NCBI GenBank assembly: GCA_025210265.1
Contig: JAOASD010000023.1
Span: forward strand, 1-64,000
Direction: 5' to 3'
Source of the DNA: Pelagimonas sp.
GTDB lineage: Bacteria > Pseudomonadota > Alphaproteobacteria > Rhodobacterales > Rhodobacteraceae
DNA: 64,000 nt
Each line of letters begins with the position of its first letter. Within the stretch, counting starts at the first letter, position 1. Below the pieces are notes generated by a model. It was not told where the DNA came from and searched no databases. It worked only from the letters and a program-made list of their open reading frames with translations. Below, piece after piece: positions 34,287 to 42,803 of the stretch. The position numbers were made by a program, and so were the translations under genes.

Positions 34287-36362
34287 ATGCATAGCGAGAA
34301 ACCCATTACGCCAGAGGAAGAGGACCTGCTTTTCCGACTGCTGCGCCAGCTGGAGGCCGCCCCGGATGCATCCCAGCGCGCAACGGCGCAGGCCATGGGT
34401 GTGTCGCTGGGCAAGCTGAACGCGCAACTGCGCATGGCGGCTGAAACCGGGCTGGTGAAGATTTCCGAACGGGCCGGGCCCGACCGGCGCCAACGCTTTG
34501 CCTATGCGATCACCGTGCGTGGCGCCGCCGAACAGATCCGGCTGCGCGACAAATTCCTAACCCGCAAATTCGCTGAATATGACGCGCTGCACGCCGAATT
34601 GACCGGCACAACCAGCGGTCTGGACCCCTTCAAACACAGGACCAAACTGATGCAGAACAACCTTGCTCCTATCCCCGAGCTGTATGTCTCTCACGAGAGC
34701 GCGCAGAAGCTGAAGGTCGAAGCCGCCGACCTGGTGTCGCATGACCTGACCCCGCGCCAGATCTGCGATCTCGAACTGCTGATGAATGGCGGTTTCAACC
34801 CGCTCAAGGGCTTCCTCACCGAAGCCGACTATAACGGCGTTGTCGAAGACATGCGTCTGGCCGACGGCCAGCTGTGGCCGATGCCGATCAACCTGGACGT
34901 GTCCGAAGAATTCGCGAACTCGCTGGAAATCGGCCAGGACATCGCCCTGCGCGATCAGGAAGGCGTGATCCTCGCCACCATGACCGTGACCGACCGCTGG
35001 GAGCCGAACAAATCCCGCGAGGCCGAAAAGGTTTTCGGCGCAGATGACGACGCGCACCCCGCCGTGAACTACCTGCACAACCACGCGGGCAAGATCTATC
35101 TGGGCGGCCCCGTAACCGGCATCCAGCAGCCCGTGCACTATGATTTCCGTGCCCGCCGCGACACGCCCAACGAACTGCGCGCCTATTTCCGCAAGCTGGG
35201 CTGGCGCAAAATCGTTGCGTTCCAGACCCGCAACCCGCTGCACCGCGCCCACCAGGAACTGACCTTCCGCGCCGCGAAAGAGGCCGAAGCCAACCTGCTG
35301 ATCCACCCCGTTGTCGGCATGACCAAGCCGGGCGATGTGGATCACTTCACCCGCGTGCGCTGCTACGAAGCCGTTCTGGACAAGTACCCGGCATCGACCA
35401 CCACTATGTCGCTGCTGAACCTCGCCATGCGTATGGCCGGCCCGCGCGAAGCCGTGTGGCACGGTATCATCCGCAAGAACCACGGCTGTACCCACATCAT
35501 CATCGGCCGCGACCACGCGGGTCCGGGCAAGAACAGCCAGGGCGAAGATTTCTACGGCCCCTATGACGCGCAGGACCTGTTCCGCGCCCATGCCGAAGAA
35601 ATCGGCATCGAAATGGTGGACTTCAAGCACATGGTTTATGTGCAGGAACGCGCCCAGTACGAACCCAACGATGAGATCGAAGATCGTGACAATGTCACCA
35701 TCCTGAACATCTCGGGCACCGAACTGCGCCGCCGTCTGGCCGAGGGCCTGGAAATCCCCGAATGGTTCTCCTTCCCCGAGGTGGTCAAGGAACTGCGCCG
35801 CACCAAGCCGCCGCGCTCCAAGCAGGGTTTCACCGTGTTCTTCACCGGTTTCTCCGGCTCCGGCAAATCCACCATCGCCAACGCCCTCATGGTCAAGCTG
35901 ATGGAAATGGGTGGCCGCCCGGTCACGCTGCTGGATGGCGACATCGTGCGCAAAAACCTCAGCTCTGAGCTGGGCTTCTCGAAAGAGCACCGCGACCTGA
36001 ACATCCGCCGCATCGGTTACGTGGCCTCCGAGATCACCAAAAACGGTGGTATCGCGATCTGTGCGCCCATCGCCCCCTACGCCACCACCCGCCGCGCCGT
36101 GCGCGAAGACATCGAGCAATTCGGTGCCTTTGTCGAAGTCCACGTGGCCACCAGCCTCGAGGAATGCGAACGTCGCGACCGCAAAGGCCTGTACAAGCTG
36201 GCGCGCGAAGGCAAGATCAAAGAGTTCACCGGGATTTCCGATCCCTATGACGTGCCGCAGAACCCGGAACTGTCTGTCGAGACCGAAAATGTCGACGTGG
36301 ACAACTGCGCGCATCAGGTGATCCTGAAGCTCGAAGCCATGGGGCTGATCGCTGCCTCCTAA
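34287..36362 (+). CDS. winged-helix domain fused to ATP sulfurylase/APS kinase
   Basis: A 691-residue protein with three parts. Residues 10-105 match the small MarR-type EPS-associated regulator (QRATAQAMGVSLGKLNAQLRM, then KFLTRKFAEYDALHAEL). From residue 122 (MQNNLAPIPELYVSHESAQKL) it is sulfate adenylyltransferase, with QTRNPLHRAHQ at 313-323 and GRDHAGPG at 407-414. APS kinase follows, with the P-loop GFSGSGKST at 521-529. It makes PAPS from sulfate and ATP. The usual bifunctional enzyme starts at the position of Met122; an internal ATG at 34650 has only a weak AGGA site. The fusion is open in one frame with no stop. Confidence 0.93.
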   Translation: MHSEKPITPEEEDLLFRLLRQLEAAPDASQRATAQAMGVSLGKLNAQLRMAAETGLVKISERAGPDRRQRFAYAITVRGAAEQIRLRDKFLTRKFAEYDALHAELTGTTSGLDPFKHRTKLMQNNLAPIPELYVSHESAQKLKVEAADLVSHDLTPRQICDLELLMNGGFNPLKGFLTEADYNGVVEDMRLADGQLWPMPINLDVSEEFANSLEIGQDIALRDQEGVILATMTVTDRWEPNKSREAEKVFGADDDAHPAVNYLHNHAGKIYLGGPVTGIQQPVHYDFRARRDTPNELRAYFRKLGWRKIVAFQTRNPLHRAHQELTFRAAKEAEANLLIHPVVGMTKPGDVDHFTRVRCYEAVLDKYPASTTTMSLLNLAMRMAGPREAVWHGIIRKNHGCTHIIIGRDHAGPGKNSQGEDFYGPYDAQDLFRAHAEEIGIEMVDFKHMVYVQERAQYEPNDEIEDRDNVTILNISGTELRRRLAEGLEIPEWFSFPEVVKELRRTKPPRSKQGFTVFFTGFSGSGKSTIANALMVKLMEMGGRPVTLLDGDIVRKNLSSELGFSKEHRDLNIRRIGYVASEITKNGGIAICAPIAPYATTRRAVREDIEQFGAFVEVHVATSLEECERRDRKGLYKLAREGKIKEFTGISDPYDVPQNPELSVETENVDVDNCAHQVILKLEAMGLIAAS

Positions 36363-36375
36363 GGCGGACATAAGG

Positions 36376-36407
36376 GGCGGCGCTTCGGTGCCGCCTTTGG
36401 GGTTTTT
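36376..36407 (+). terminator. UUCG-tetraloop terminator overlapping the sulfotransferase start
   Basis: GGCGGCGC and GTGCCGCC form an 8-bp stem around TTCG, followed by TTTGGGGTTTTT, 14 bases after the ATP sulfurylase stop. The GTG start of the next gene is the first codon of the 3' arm. Confidence 0.8.
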
Positions 36408-37170
36408 CCTGCATGTCCCGTCCTGCGGCGGGACAACCTTTTGGAGCATCCTGCGCGCGGCCTATGGCCGGGATCAGGTGAGCCGCATTGCCGAAACCGA
36501 CGGCATTCCCCGAGAGGTGTTTTTGAAACCCAATGGTCAGGCGCGCCCGTTTCGGGGCAAGCGGCTGATCGGTGGTCACGTGTTGTGGACAGATGTTCAG
36601 GATCTTTACCCGGACCGGCGCTTTGTCACGTTCCTGCGGGATCCGGTGGAACGGCTGACCTCGCAATATTTCCGTCAAATCAGAAACCGCATCTGGACGC
36701 CGGTTTCTGACGATCCGGCAGAAGATCTGAACGCCTATCTCCCGACGCAGCGCATCGCCATACGGCAATGGTTTGGCTCGGATGAGACGACTGCCGACGC
36801 AGCCTTTGCCTTGCTCAGAGACCGGTTCGCGGGCTTTGGCGTGATGGAAGAATTCGACCGCTCGGTGCATCTGGTGCTGCAGGCGCTTGGGCTCGACACG
36901 ATCCCCGGCTATGTGCAGCGCAATAGCGGTGGGAACAAAACACCCCTGCCTGACAGTGCAATCGCAGTCATCCAGAGCTATCTGGCAGAAGACATCCGGT
37001 TTTACGATCTGGCAAAGGCAGAGTTCGAGCGGCGTTGGAATACATCTGAATTTGCAGCGGATCCCGACAGGATGGCGCAATACAAAGCTGCGAACAAAGC
37101 GGCACGTCAGGCGCTACTCGCCGCGCATGACGGGCGCGATCCCTATGTGAAAGGTGCGCGCCCGAAATAA
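36388..37170 (+). CDS. sulfotransferase family protein
   Basis: A 260-residue protein with both PAPS-binding signatures: the 5'-phosphosulfate loop HVPSCGGTTFW at residues 9-19 and the 3'-phosphate motif FLRDPVERLTSQY at 82-94. It would transfer sulfate from PAPS to a sugar, lipid or other acceptor. It lies 25 bases after the PAPS-synthesising enzyme, a natural donor supply. The only reasonable start, GTG 36388, sits inside the upstream terminator hairpin with no ribosome site, so expression may need readthrough or coupling. The acceptor is unknown. Confidence 0.85.
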   Translation: MPPLGFFLHVPSCGGTTFWSILRAAYGRDQVSRIAETDGIPREVFLKPNGQARPFRGKRLIGGHVLWTDVQDLYPDRRFVTFLRDPVERLTSQYFRQIRNRIWTPVSDDPAEDLNAYLPTQRIAIRQWFGSDETTADAAFALLRDRFAGFGVMEEFDRSVHLVLQALGLDTIPGYVQRNSGGNKTPLPDSAIAVIQSYLAEDIRFYDLAKAEFERRWNTSEFAADPDRMAQYKAANKAARQALLAAHDGRDPYVKGARPK

Positions 37171-37173
37171 GGG

Positions 37174-37401
37174 TCAGTGCACCGTCACAGGGGCCAGATC
37201 ATTCTGGCGGGCCAGCACAAAGGCCATGGCGCGGTCGGGCACAACAGCCAGACGCTCGCCTTCGGCATTGTGCACTGCGTAGACTTCTTCCAATTCGCCC
37301 AGCTGTTCCTGCACATCCTGCGGCAGATCCTCAGTACGTACGGAGCGCACATAAACGATCCGGCTTTTCTCCCCGGAAAAGAGATCATGTTTGGTGAACA
37401 T
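37174..37401 (-). CDS. DUF1150 family protein
   Basis: A 75-residue protein with the DUF1150 pattern (IVYVRSVRTEDLPQDVQEQL, YAVHNAEGERLAVVPDRAMAFVLARQNDL). Function is unknown, but the family is regularly encoded next to Hsp20 in alphaproteobacteria, as here: it starts 4 bases after the hsp20 stop with AAAGGGG inside the hsp20 end. It is therefore expected to be heat-induced with it. Confidence 0.88.
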   Translation of the reverse strand: MFTKHDLFSGEKSRIVYVRSVRTEDLPQDVQEQLGELEEVYAVHNAEGERLAVVPDRAMAFVLARQNDLAPVTVH

Positions 37402-37405
37402 TGGC

Positions 37406-37816
37406 TTACCCCTTTCTGATCTGGATGGTTTGTACGACCGCCTCTGGGCGGCTAAGGGTCAGATCGACATGCAAAAGGCCGTTTTCCATGATGGCCTCGC
37501 CCACTTCGACCCCATCAGCCAAAACAAAGCTGCGCTGGAACTGACGCGCGGCGATCCCACGGTGCAAGAAGACCCGTTCGGACCCGTCATCACGTTGACG
37601 GCCGCGGATCACCAGCTGGCGGTCTTCGACGGTGATGGCCAGATCTGCCTCGGAAAATCCAGCCACAGCCAGCGTGATGCGGTACGAATCATCCGCAGTC
37701 TGTTCGATATTAAAAGGCGGATAGCCCTCGCTGGATTTTGCGGTGCGTTCCAGCAGGCGTTCCAGCTGCTCGAACCCCAGCATATGGGGATAAGACCCCA
37801 GGGTCAGTTTGGTCAT
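37406..37816 (-). CDS. ibpA: Hsp20-family small heat shock protein (IbpA-like)
   Basis: A 136-residue small heat shock protein. The alpha-crystallin domain spans about residues 35-130, with YRITLAVAGFSEADLAITVEDRQLVIRG, FLHRGIAARQFQRSFVLADGV and GLLHVDL. It holds unfolding proteins for refolding by DnaK/ClpB. The N-terminal FEQLERLLERT and the IbpA-like tail are present. ATG 37816 is preceded by AAAGGAC, which is sequestered in a ROSE-like hairpin. A sigma-32-type promoter lies about 65-95 bases upstream. DUF1150 follows in the same operon. Confidence 0.93.
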   Translation of the reverse strand: MTKLTLGSYPHMLGFEQLERLLERTAKSSEGYPPFNIEQTADDSYRITLAVAGFSEADLAITVEDRQLVIRGRQRDDGSERVFLHRGIAARQFQRSFVLADGVEVGEAIMENGLLHVDLTLSRPEAVVQTIQIRKG

Positions 37817-37875
37817 CGACACGTCCTTTGCATAAGCGACCGTCCGGCCGGGGCCCCATACGGCGACCCCGATAC
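37817..37875 (-). promoter_or_regulatory. ROSE-like RNA thermometer in the hsp20 leader
   Basis: In the leader RNA, 37823-37840 read GUCGCUU AUGCA AAGGAC. GUC pairs with GAC, CUU pairs with AAG, and one G is bulged opposite the Shine-Dalgarno. This UYGCU-versus-AGGA arrangement with a bulged G is the hallmark of ROSE elements, which melt at heat-shock temperature. A G/C-rich inverted stretch (GGGGCCCCGGCCGG) precedes it and may form the upstream stem. The 5' boundary is an estimate. Confidence 0.75.
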
Positions 37876-37880
37876 AAGAA

Positions 37881-37909
37881 ATATGGGAGCGCGCGTGATG
37901 AGGTGCAAG
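37881..37909 (-). promoter_or_regulatory. sigma-32 (RpoH)-type promoter of hsp20
   Basis: On the minus strand CTTGCAC (-35, 37903-37909) is followed after 15 bases by CCCATAT (-10, 37881-37887). This is close to the RpoH consensus CTTGAAA / CCCATnT and is placed correctly for the hsp20 leader. Confidence 0.8.
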
Positions 37910-37973
37910 GGGCTTTGCGTAACCATCAAGAAACGCTATATTAATAGCCTCAGCTGCTGCAAGGACCGCCGCC

Positions 37974-38198
37974 ATGAATGCCCCCTCTGACCTCGCGATG
38001 AAGACCGATGATGTATTGCGGGTCGAGCTGGAGGTCTTTCGCCAGGAGCACCGCGATCTGGATGACGCCATTCGGGCCCTGCAGGACACTGGCACATTTG
38101 ATCAGATCACCCTGCAGCGGCTGAAAAAGAAAAAGCTGCAGCTGAAAGACAAGATCGCCCTGATCGAAGACCGGTTGCTGCCAGATATCATCGCCTGA
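37974..38198 (+). CDS. DUF465 (YdcH) family protein
   Basis: A 74-residue two-helix coiled-coil protein of the DUF465 type (LRVELEVFRQEHRDLDDAIRAL and LQRLKKKKLQLKDKIALIEDRLLPDI). Function is unknown, though homologues are abundant cytoplasmic proteins. AAGGAC precedes ATG 37974. It is divergent from hsp20, so both promoters share the roughly 157-base gap between them. Confidence 0.88.
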   Translation: MNAPSDLAMKTDDVLRVELEVFRQEHRDLDDAIRALQDTGTFDQITLQRLKKKKLQLKDKIALIEDRLLPDIIA

Positions 38199-38217
38199 TC
38201 GGCCCCGCTGCCTGCGC

Positions 38218-39807
38218 TCAGGCAGGCATTTTCTGGTTCATCGGAAACAGCAGCTGCGCCTCTTTGCTGCGCAGCGACACCCGTGCGGATTGCAATGCGT
38301 CCTCTTCGCAATGCATAAATTCGGGTTTCAGGCGCAGCAGCTCTGCCCGTGCACCATCCTCAAAGCCGCGCAGGGCCAGGGGACCGGGTTGAAAGCTCTC
38401 ACTGGGGAGATCATCACCATAGACAATTTCGTGGCGCTCAAAAAGAAGATGGTAATATTCAATCATCTGCCCGGTTTCGCATAGCCGGACGCCAGGCAGA
38501 TGGGTCAGATCCTTGGCACGGATCAGCACCTCAGGCTCTGCGAAATGCATTCCAGCCAGGGCGCTGCGCACCAACAGGCGGTGATTGGCCGACATGGCCG
38601 TGGCACCGTGATCGCCAAAAGCACCCGGATCAAACCGCACCGGAGCATCCATGCCCAGCGCGCGCCGGCGCGACCGCCCCACCCAAAGCAGCGGCTGCGC
38701 CCCGTGGTCTTTGGTCATGACCAAATCCCCTTTTTCCAGCGCCTCAACCGGGATCGGGCCGCGGGCGGTGCGAATCTGCGTACCGCGCAAGAAACAGGGG
38801 GTCACGGTCTCAAGATGGACAAAGGCGACGTCGGTATTTCCGTCCGCATCCTCAACCGTATAGGTGAAGATATTGGATCCTAGTTCCGTCCCCGCAGAGG
38901 CCAGAACCAACCCAGCATCGGTGATTTCGATTTCTTCCCCGGTGGCTAGGGTGACAGTGTCGCCCAACGACACAGGCTGGCCGTTGATATGCGTGATCTG
39001 CAACTCCCCCCCAACAGAGCTGCTGTCATTGGCCAAAAGATCAACCGTCACCTCGTTCCCAAGCGGCACGGTGATTTCATCATCCCCTGCCACCAGCGCG
39101 GTCTGCACCGAATCCCCTGCAATCATCAGATTGCTGTCATATGCGCGGTCACCGCCATCGGCGATCCCGATCTTGATCGTGTTCACCTGCCCCGGATTGA
39201 CAGGTGCCTTCAATGTCAGGGTCACGGTAAACCCATCCATTTCCGTGTTATAATTGTCGTCGCTTTGGGCGTTGTCGATATAGAGGTTAGAATTGTCCTG
39301 ATCGTTGATGTTGTTGATCGTGATGTCACCGGTCCCAACGGTCAGCTGTGCAGGCTGGCCATTCACCCAGATACCCACCGCATCGTTAAACCCGCTATCA
39401 ACATATTCCAGGTACTCTTCGGACGAAAACACGACCTGCATGGTCAGTGTACTGCCGTCAGGAATGAACTCTGCCTCCAGAATGGCGGCGTCATAGGTCG
39501 CCTGACCGGAAATCGCAGACAATTCTGCATCCCCTGCCGTGTTATTCACCGTGGTCTTGCCCGCAGTGACATTCACATCCCCACTGCTATTGGTGACATC
39601 CGTGGCCCGCCCGGTGGACAGGATCACACCTGTATCAGACGGTGTGATGTCCGGCGCATGGGTATCCCCACCGGAATAAATTCCCGACGCATGACCCATC
39701 CCTGTATAATTCGCAGATACGATATTGATCCCGCTCCCAAACATGGCATCTGCCATCTGGGTTGCATCGGCACTGGTATCAATCGGCAATTCACTGGCAG
39801 TGGGCAT
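38218..39807 (-). CDS. choice-of-anchor L / cadherin-like / Hint-domain secreted protein
   Basis: A 529-residue protein with no classical signal peptide. Residues 10-240 form a choice-of-anchor L domain (VILSTGRATDV, QVVFSSEEYLEYVDSGFNDAVGIWVNG). Residues 240-335 look like a cadherin/VCBS-type repeat (VDLLANDSSSVGGEL, FTYTVEDADGNTDVAFVHLE). Residues 338-480 are a Hint domain opening with CFLRGTQIRTARGPIPVEAL, with Cys338 as a possible nucleophile. This architecture suggests a type I-secreted surface protein that might self-process. ATG 39807 is the first start with protein-like sequence; the frame is open upstream to 40080. Confidence 0.85.
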   Translation of the reverse strand: MPTASELPIDTSADATQMADAMFGSGINIVSANYTGMGHASGIYSGGDTHAPDITPSDTGVILSTGRATDVTNSSGDVNVTAGKTTVNNTAGDAELSAISGQATYDAAILEAEFIPDGSTLTMQVVFSSEEYLEYVDSGFNDAVGIWVNGQPAQLTVGTGDITINNINDQDNSNLYIDNAQSDDNYNTEMDGFTVTLTLKAPVNPGQVNTIKIGIADGGDRAYDSNLMIAGDSVQTALVAGDDEITVPLGNEVTVDLLANDSSSVGGELQITHINGQPVSLGDTVTLATGEEIEITDAGLVLASAGTELGSNIFTYTVEDADGNTDVAFVHLETVTPCFLRGTQIRTARGPIPVEALEKGDLVMTKDHGAQPLLWVGRSRRRALGMDAPVRFDPGAFGDHGATAMSANHRLLVRSALAGMHFAEPEVLIRAKDLTHLPGVRLCETGQMIEYYHLLFERHEIVYGDDLPSESFQPGPLALRGFEDGARAELLRLKPEFMHCEEDALQSARVSLRSKEAQLLFPMNQKMPA

Positions 39808-39893
39808 GGCGCATTCATCCCGGAACAAGAAAAGACCCAGCCAGCAATAGACCCAAAGATTTAAGACCCTCTTATCAGCGCCGCTGCGCCATA

Positions 39894-39921
39894 TTGCCCC
39901 TCGCGCGCAAATCGCTATAGT
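39894..39921 (+). promoter_or_regulatory. sigma-70-type promoter of purE
   Basis: TTGCCC (39894-39899), 16-base spacer, TATAGT (39916-39921), ending 31 bases before the purE start codon. Confidence 0.6.
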
Positions 39922-39952
39922 CCGCGCTTCCCAGACGTCACAGGGGGACAGC

Positions 39953-40441
39953 ATGGCAGAGATCAAGGTCGGCATCATCATGGGCAGCCAGTCGGACTGG
40001 CCCACAATGCAAGAGGCCGCGGATGTTCTGGACGAACTCGGCGTGGCATATGAAACCAAGATCGTTTCGGCCCATCGCACACCAGACCGCCTGTGGGACT
40101 ATGGCAAAAGCGCCGTGGACCGTGGACTGCACGTGATCATTGCCGGTGCAGGCGGTGCCGCACATCTGCCCGGTATGATGGCGTCGAAAACACGTGTGCC
40201 GGTGATCGGTATTCCCGTGCAGACCAAGGCGCTGAGCGGTGTGGACAGCCTCTATTCCATTTTGCAGATGCCGCGCGGCTTTCCGGTTGCGACCATGGCG
40301 ATTGGCGCGGCTGGGGCCAAGAATGGCGGACTGATGGCGGCGGGCATTCTGGCGCTGCAGGATCCCGAACTGGCCGCACGGCTCACCCAATGGCGCGCCG
40401 ATCTTTCGGCCTCTATCGCAGATGAGCCCGTGCGCGACTGA
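39953..40441 (+). CDS. purE: 5-(carboxyamino)imidazole ribonucleotide mutase
   Basis: A 162-residue class I PurE that moves the carboxylate of N5-CAIR to C4 in purine synthesis. The phosphate-binding GSQSDWPTM near residue 11, the catalytic-histidine region [12 protein letters not shown], and [16 protein letters not shown] are diagnostic. It works directly with PurK, encoded 79 bases downstream on the same strand. The start follows an AGGGGGAC ribosome site. Confidence 0.96.
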   Translation: MAEIKVGIIMGSQSDWPTMQEAADVLDELGVAYETKIVSAHRTPDRLWDYGKSAVDRGLHVIIAGAGGAAHLPGMMASKTRVPVIGIPVQTKALSGVDSLYSILQMPRGFPVATMAIGAAGAKNGGLMAAGILALQDPELAARLTQWRADLSASIADEPVRD

Positions 40442-40520
40442 CGCTTTCGATCTTGGAGCGCGCGCCCCTTCGGTCTAAACGGGGCGCAACGCCGCAACCT
40501 GACCCAAAGGGAAGCCAACC

Positions 40521-41600
40521 ATGCCGCAGCACCCCGCACCGCTTGCCACGGGCAGCACAATCGGAATTCTTGGCGGGGGCCAGCTGGGCCGCATGTTGTC
40601 TGCCGCCGCCAGCCGCCTTGGCTTTAAAACCCATATTTTCGAACCGGGTGCCAACCCGCCCGCCGCCGATGTTGCCCATCGCGTGACCACCGCATCCTAT
40701 GAGGATAAAGAGGCGCTCAAAGCCTTTGCCGCCAGCGTGGATGTCATCACCTATGAGTTCGAGAACATCCCGACCTCGGCTCTGGACATCCTGGAATCAC
40801 AACGCCCGATCCGGCCCGGCCGCGAGGCGCTGCGCGTGTCGCAGGACCGCCTGACCGAAAAGACCTTTCTGGCGGATCTGGGCCTGGCCACAGCGCCTTT
40901 TGCCGACATTCCCGATGCGGCGGCCATGCAGGCGGCGGTGGAAACCATCGGCGCGCCCTCAATCCTGAAAACCCGCCGCTTTGGCTATGACGGCAAGGGG
41001 CAGGCCCGCCTGCGGACGCCCGAGGATGCAGACACCGCGCTGGCAGAGATGCAGGGCGCGCCTTCGATCCTCGAAGGGTTTGTGGATTTCTCCATCGAAG
41101 TTTCCGTGATCGCCGCGCGCAGCGTGGACGGGCAGGTTTCGGCCTTTGATCCCGGTGAAAACGTGCATCGCGACGGCATCCTGCACACCACCACCGTGCC
41201 CGCCAAACTGCCGCCGCGCCTGCGCACCGATGCGGTGCTGCTGGCCGGGCGCATCCTGAATGCGCTGGATTATGTCGGCGTGATGGGGGTCGAACTGTTT
41301 GTGACACCGGGCCAGTTGATCGTGAATGAGATCGCGCCGCGTGTACATAATTCCGGCCACTGGACGCAAAATGGCTGTGCCATCTGTCAGTTCGAACAGC
41401 ATATTCGCGCTGTTGCGGGCTGGCCTTTGGGCGACGGATCGCGCCACAGCGACGTGGTGATGGAAAACCTGATTGGCGATGATATGGATCGCGTGCCCGA
41501 GCTGGCGCAGGATCCCAATTGCGCGCTGCATCTTTATGGCAAAGCCGAAACCAAGGCAGGCCGCAAGATGGGTCACGTGAACCGCATCGTCAAAGCCTGA
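40521..41600 (+). CDS. purK: 5-(carboxyamino)imidazole ribonucleotide synthase
   Basis: A 359-residue ATP-grasp enzyme carboxylating AIR to N5-CAIR with bicarbonate and ATP. The N-terminal GILGGGQLGRMLSAAASRLG, the ATP-grasp loop KTRRFGYDGKGQ and EIAPRVHNSGHWTQ are standard. It supplies the substrate of PurE. AAGGGAAG lies before ATG 40521. A hairpin repeat follows the stop, before the convergent phnM gene. Confidence 0.96.
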   Translation: MPQHPAPLATGSTIGILGGGQLGRMLSAAASRLGFKTHIFEPGANPPAADVAHRVTTASYEDKEALKAFAASVDVITYEFENIPTSALDILESQRPIRPGREALRVSQDRLTEKTFLADLGLATAPFADIPDAAAMQAAVETIGAPSILKTRRFGYDGKGQARLRTPEDADTALAEMQGAPSILEGFVDFSIEVSVIAARSVDGQVSAFDPGENVHRDGILHTTTVPAKLPPRLRTDAVLLAGRILNALDYVGVMGVELFVTPGQLIVNEIAPRVHNSGHWTQNGCAICQFEQHIRAVAGWPLGDGSRHSDVVMENLIGDDMDRVPELAQDPNCALHLYGKAETKAGRKMGHVNRIVKA

Positions 41601-41616
41601 CATGGCTGTTCCGGGC

Positions 41617-41635
41617 GGTGGGTTGAAAACCCACC
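41617..41635. terminator. hairpin between convergent purK and phnM
   Basis: A perfect 8-bp stem GGTGGGTT / AACCCACC with a GAA loop. This GGGTTGAAAACCC type of palindrome recurs in intergenic regions of many bacteria, so it may be a repeated element as well as a terminator. It has no T-run. Confidence 0.5.
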
Positions 41636-41657
41636 CTACCCCGGATGTCACAGGGCA

Positions 41658-42803
41658 TTAGCCAAAGAAGCGGGCCGCCACAGGCCCGCTCATCCACGCG
41701 ACCTGACCGCCTGCGAGGGTGGCGACGATGCGGCGGGTGTCGCGCTCCATCACCACTAGATCGGCACGTTTGTCCTCCTCCAGCACACCGCGATCCTCCA
41801 GCCCCAGCAGCCGGGCCGGACCAGAGGACACCATCCCCCAGGCCCCTGCCTCATCCGCCAGCCCCAGTTCGACACAGCGCCAGGCCGCGCGCGCAGGCGA
41901 CGGATAGTGGTAATCCGAGGCCAGCGCATCGCACAGCCCCGCCGCGATCAGATCCTGCGCCGAGGCATTGCCCTTGTGGCTGGCCCCGCGCACCACATTG
42001 GGCGCGCCCAAAATCACTGGCTCACCTGCGGCATGGGCCTCTTGCGCGGCCTCTTGCGTTTCGGGGAACTCGGCCACTTTCACACCGCGCGCGCGCCATG
42101 TCTGGCGATCTTCTGCCGTGGCATCATCATGGCTGCCCAGCGTGACGCCCGCAGCGATCAGCCGCTGGCACAGATCAGGCAAGGCCGCCTGCACCTCGGC
42201 TCCGCGGGCATGCAGATCCAGCAGCATGGCAAAATGGGCATCAGGGTTGCGCCCGGCCTTCAGCGCCTGCCCTGTCAGGCGCGGCGGCTTGCGCCCTTGC
42301 GACAGGCGATCATGGGGCAGGTGGTCATTGAACACGAGGTAGGAAATGCCGAACCGTTCCACCGCCGCGACCGCGCGGTCGTAGTCCTCGATCAGATGCG
42401 TTTCCAGCCGCAATTGCAGGCGCAGATCAATCGGCACGCTGGGGGCTACGGCGTTTACATTGGCAAAGACCTCTTCGGCGAAATCCGGGCCGCGCAGCCC
42501 GCCTTCCCAGCTCCAGAATTGGGCCAGCATGGCCGTGGTGAACCCGTTTGCCGCCAGCTCCAAGGTCACGGCCAGTACACCTGACTCGCGCTCGCGCAGG
42601 GCCCCCCGACGCGGGGCCATATGCCGTTCAAACCCATCGCCATGGGCATCCACCAGCCCCGGCAGGATGTCATAGCCCGACAGATCCACAGCGCGCCCAG
42701 GCGCATCCGCCACCACCGCGCCGCCACTGATATGCAGCGGGCCACTGTCCCAGCCGCCCGCGCGCATCACCCGCGCGCCATGGAAACTGCAGTCAATTGT
42801 CAT
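41658..42803 (-). CDS. phnM: alpha-D-ribose 1-methylphosphonate 5-triphosphate diphosphatase
   Basis: A 381-residue amidohydrolase-fold enzyme. [16 protein letters not shown] supplies metal ligands, [15 protein letters not shown] is a PhnM signature, and [13 protein letters not shown] and [10 protein letters not shown] are C-terminal family elements. PhnM removes diphosphate from the ribose 1-methylphosphonate triphosphate made by PhnGHIL in carbon-phosphorus lyase degradation. No other phn gene is present in the window, so either the set is elsewhere or this enzyme acts alone. It overlaps the upstream hydrolase gene by 11 bases. Confidence 0.9.
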   Translation of the reverse strand: MTIDCSFHGARVMRAGGWDSGPLHISGGAVVADAPGRAVDLSGYDILPGLVDAHGDGFERHMAPRRGALRERESGVLAVTLELAANGFTTAMLAQFWSWEGGLRGPDFAEEVFANVNAVAPSVPIDLRLQLRLETHLIEDYDRAVAAVERFGISYLVFNDHLPHDRLSQGRKPPRLTGQALKAGRNPDAHFAMLLDLHARGAEVQAALPDLCQRLIAAGVTLGSHDDATAEDRQTWRARGVKVAEFPETQEAAQEAHAAGEPVILGAPNVVRGASHKGNASAQDLIAAGLCDALASDYHYPSPARAAWRCVELGLADEAGAWGMVSSGPARLLGLEDRGVLEEDKRADLVVMERDTRRIVATLAGGQVAWMSGPVAARFFG

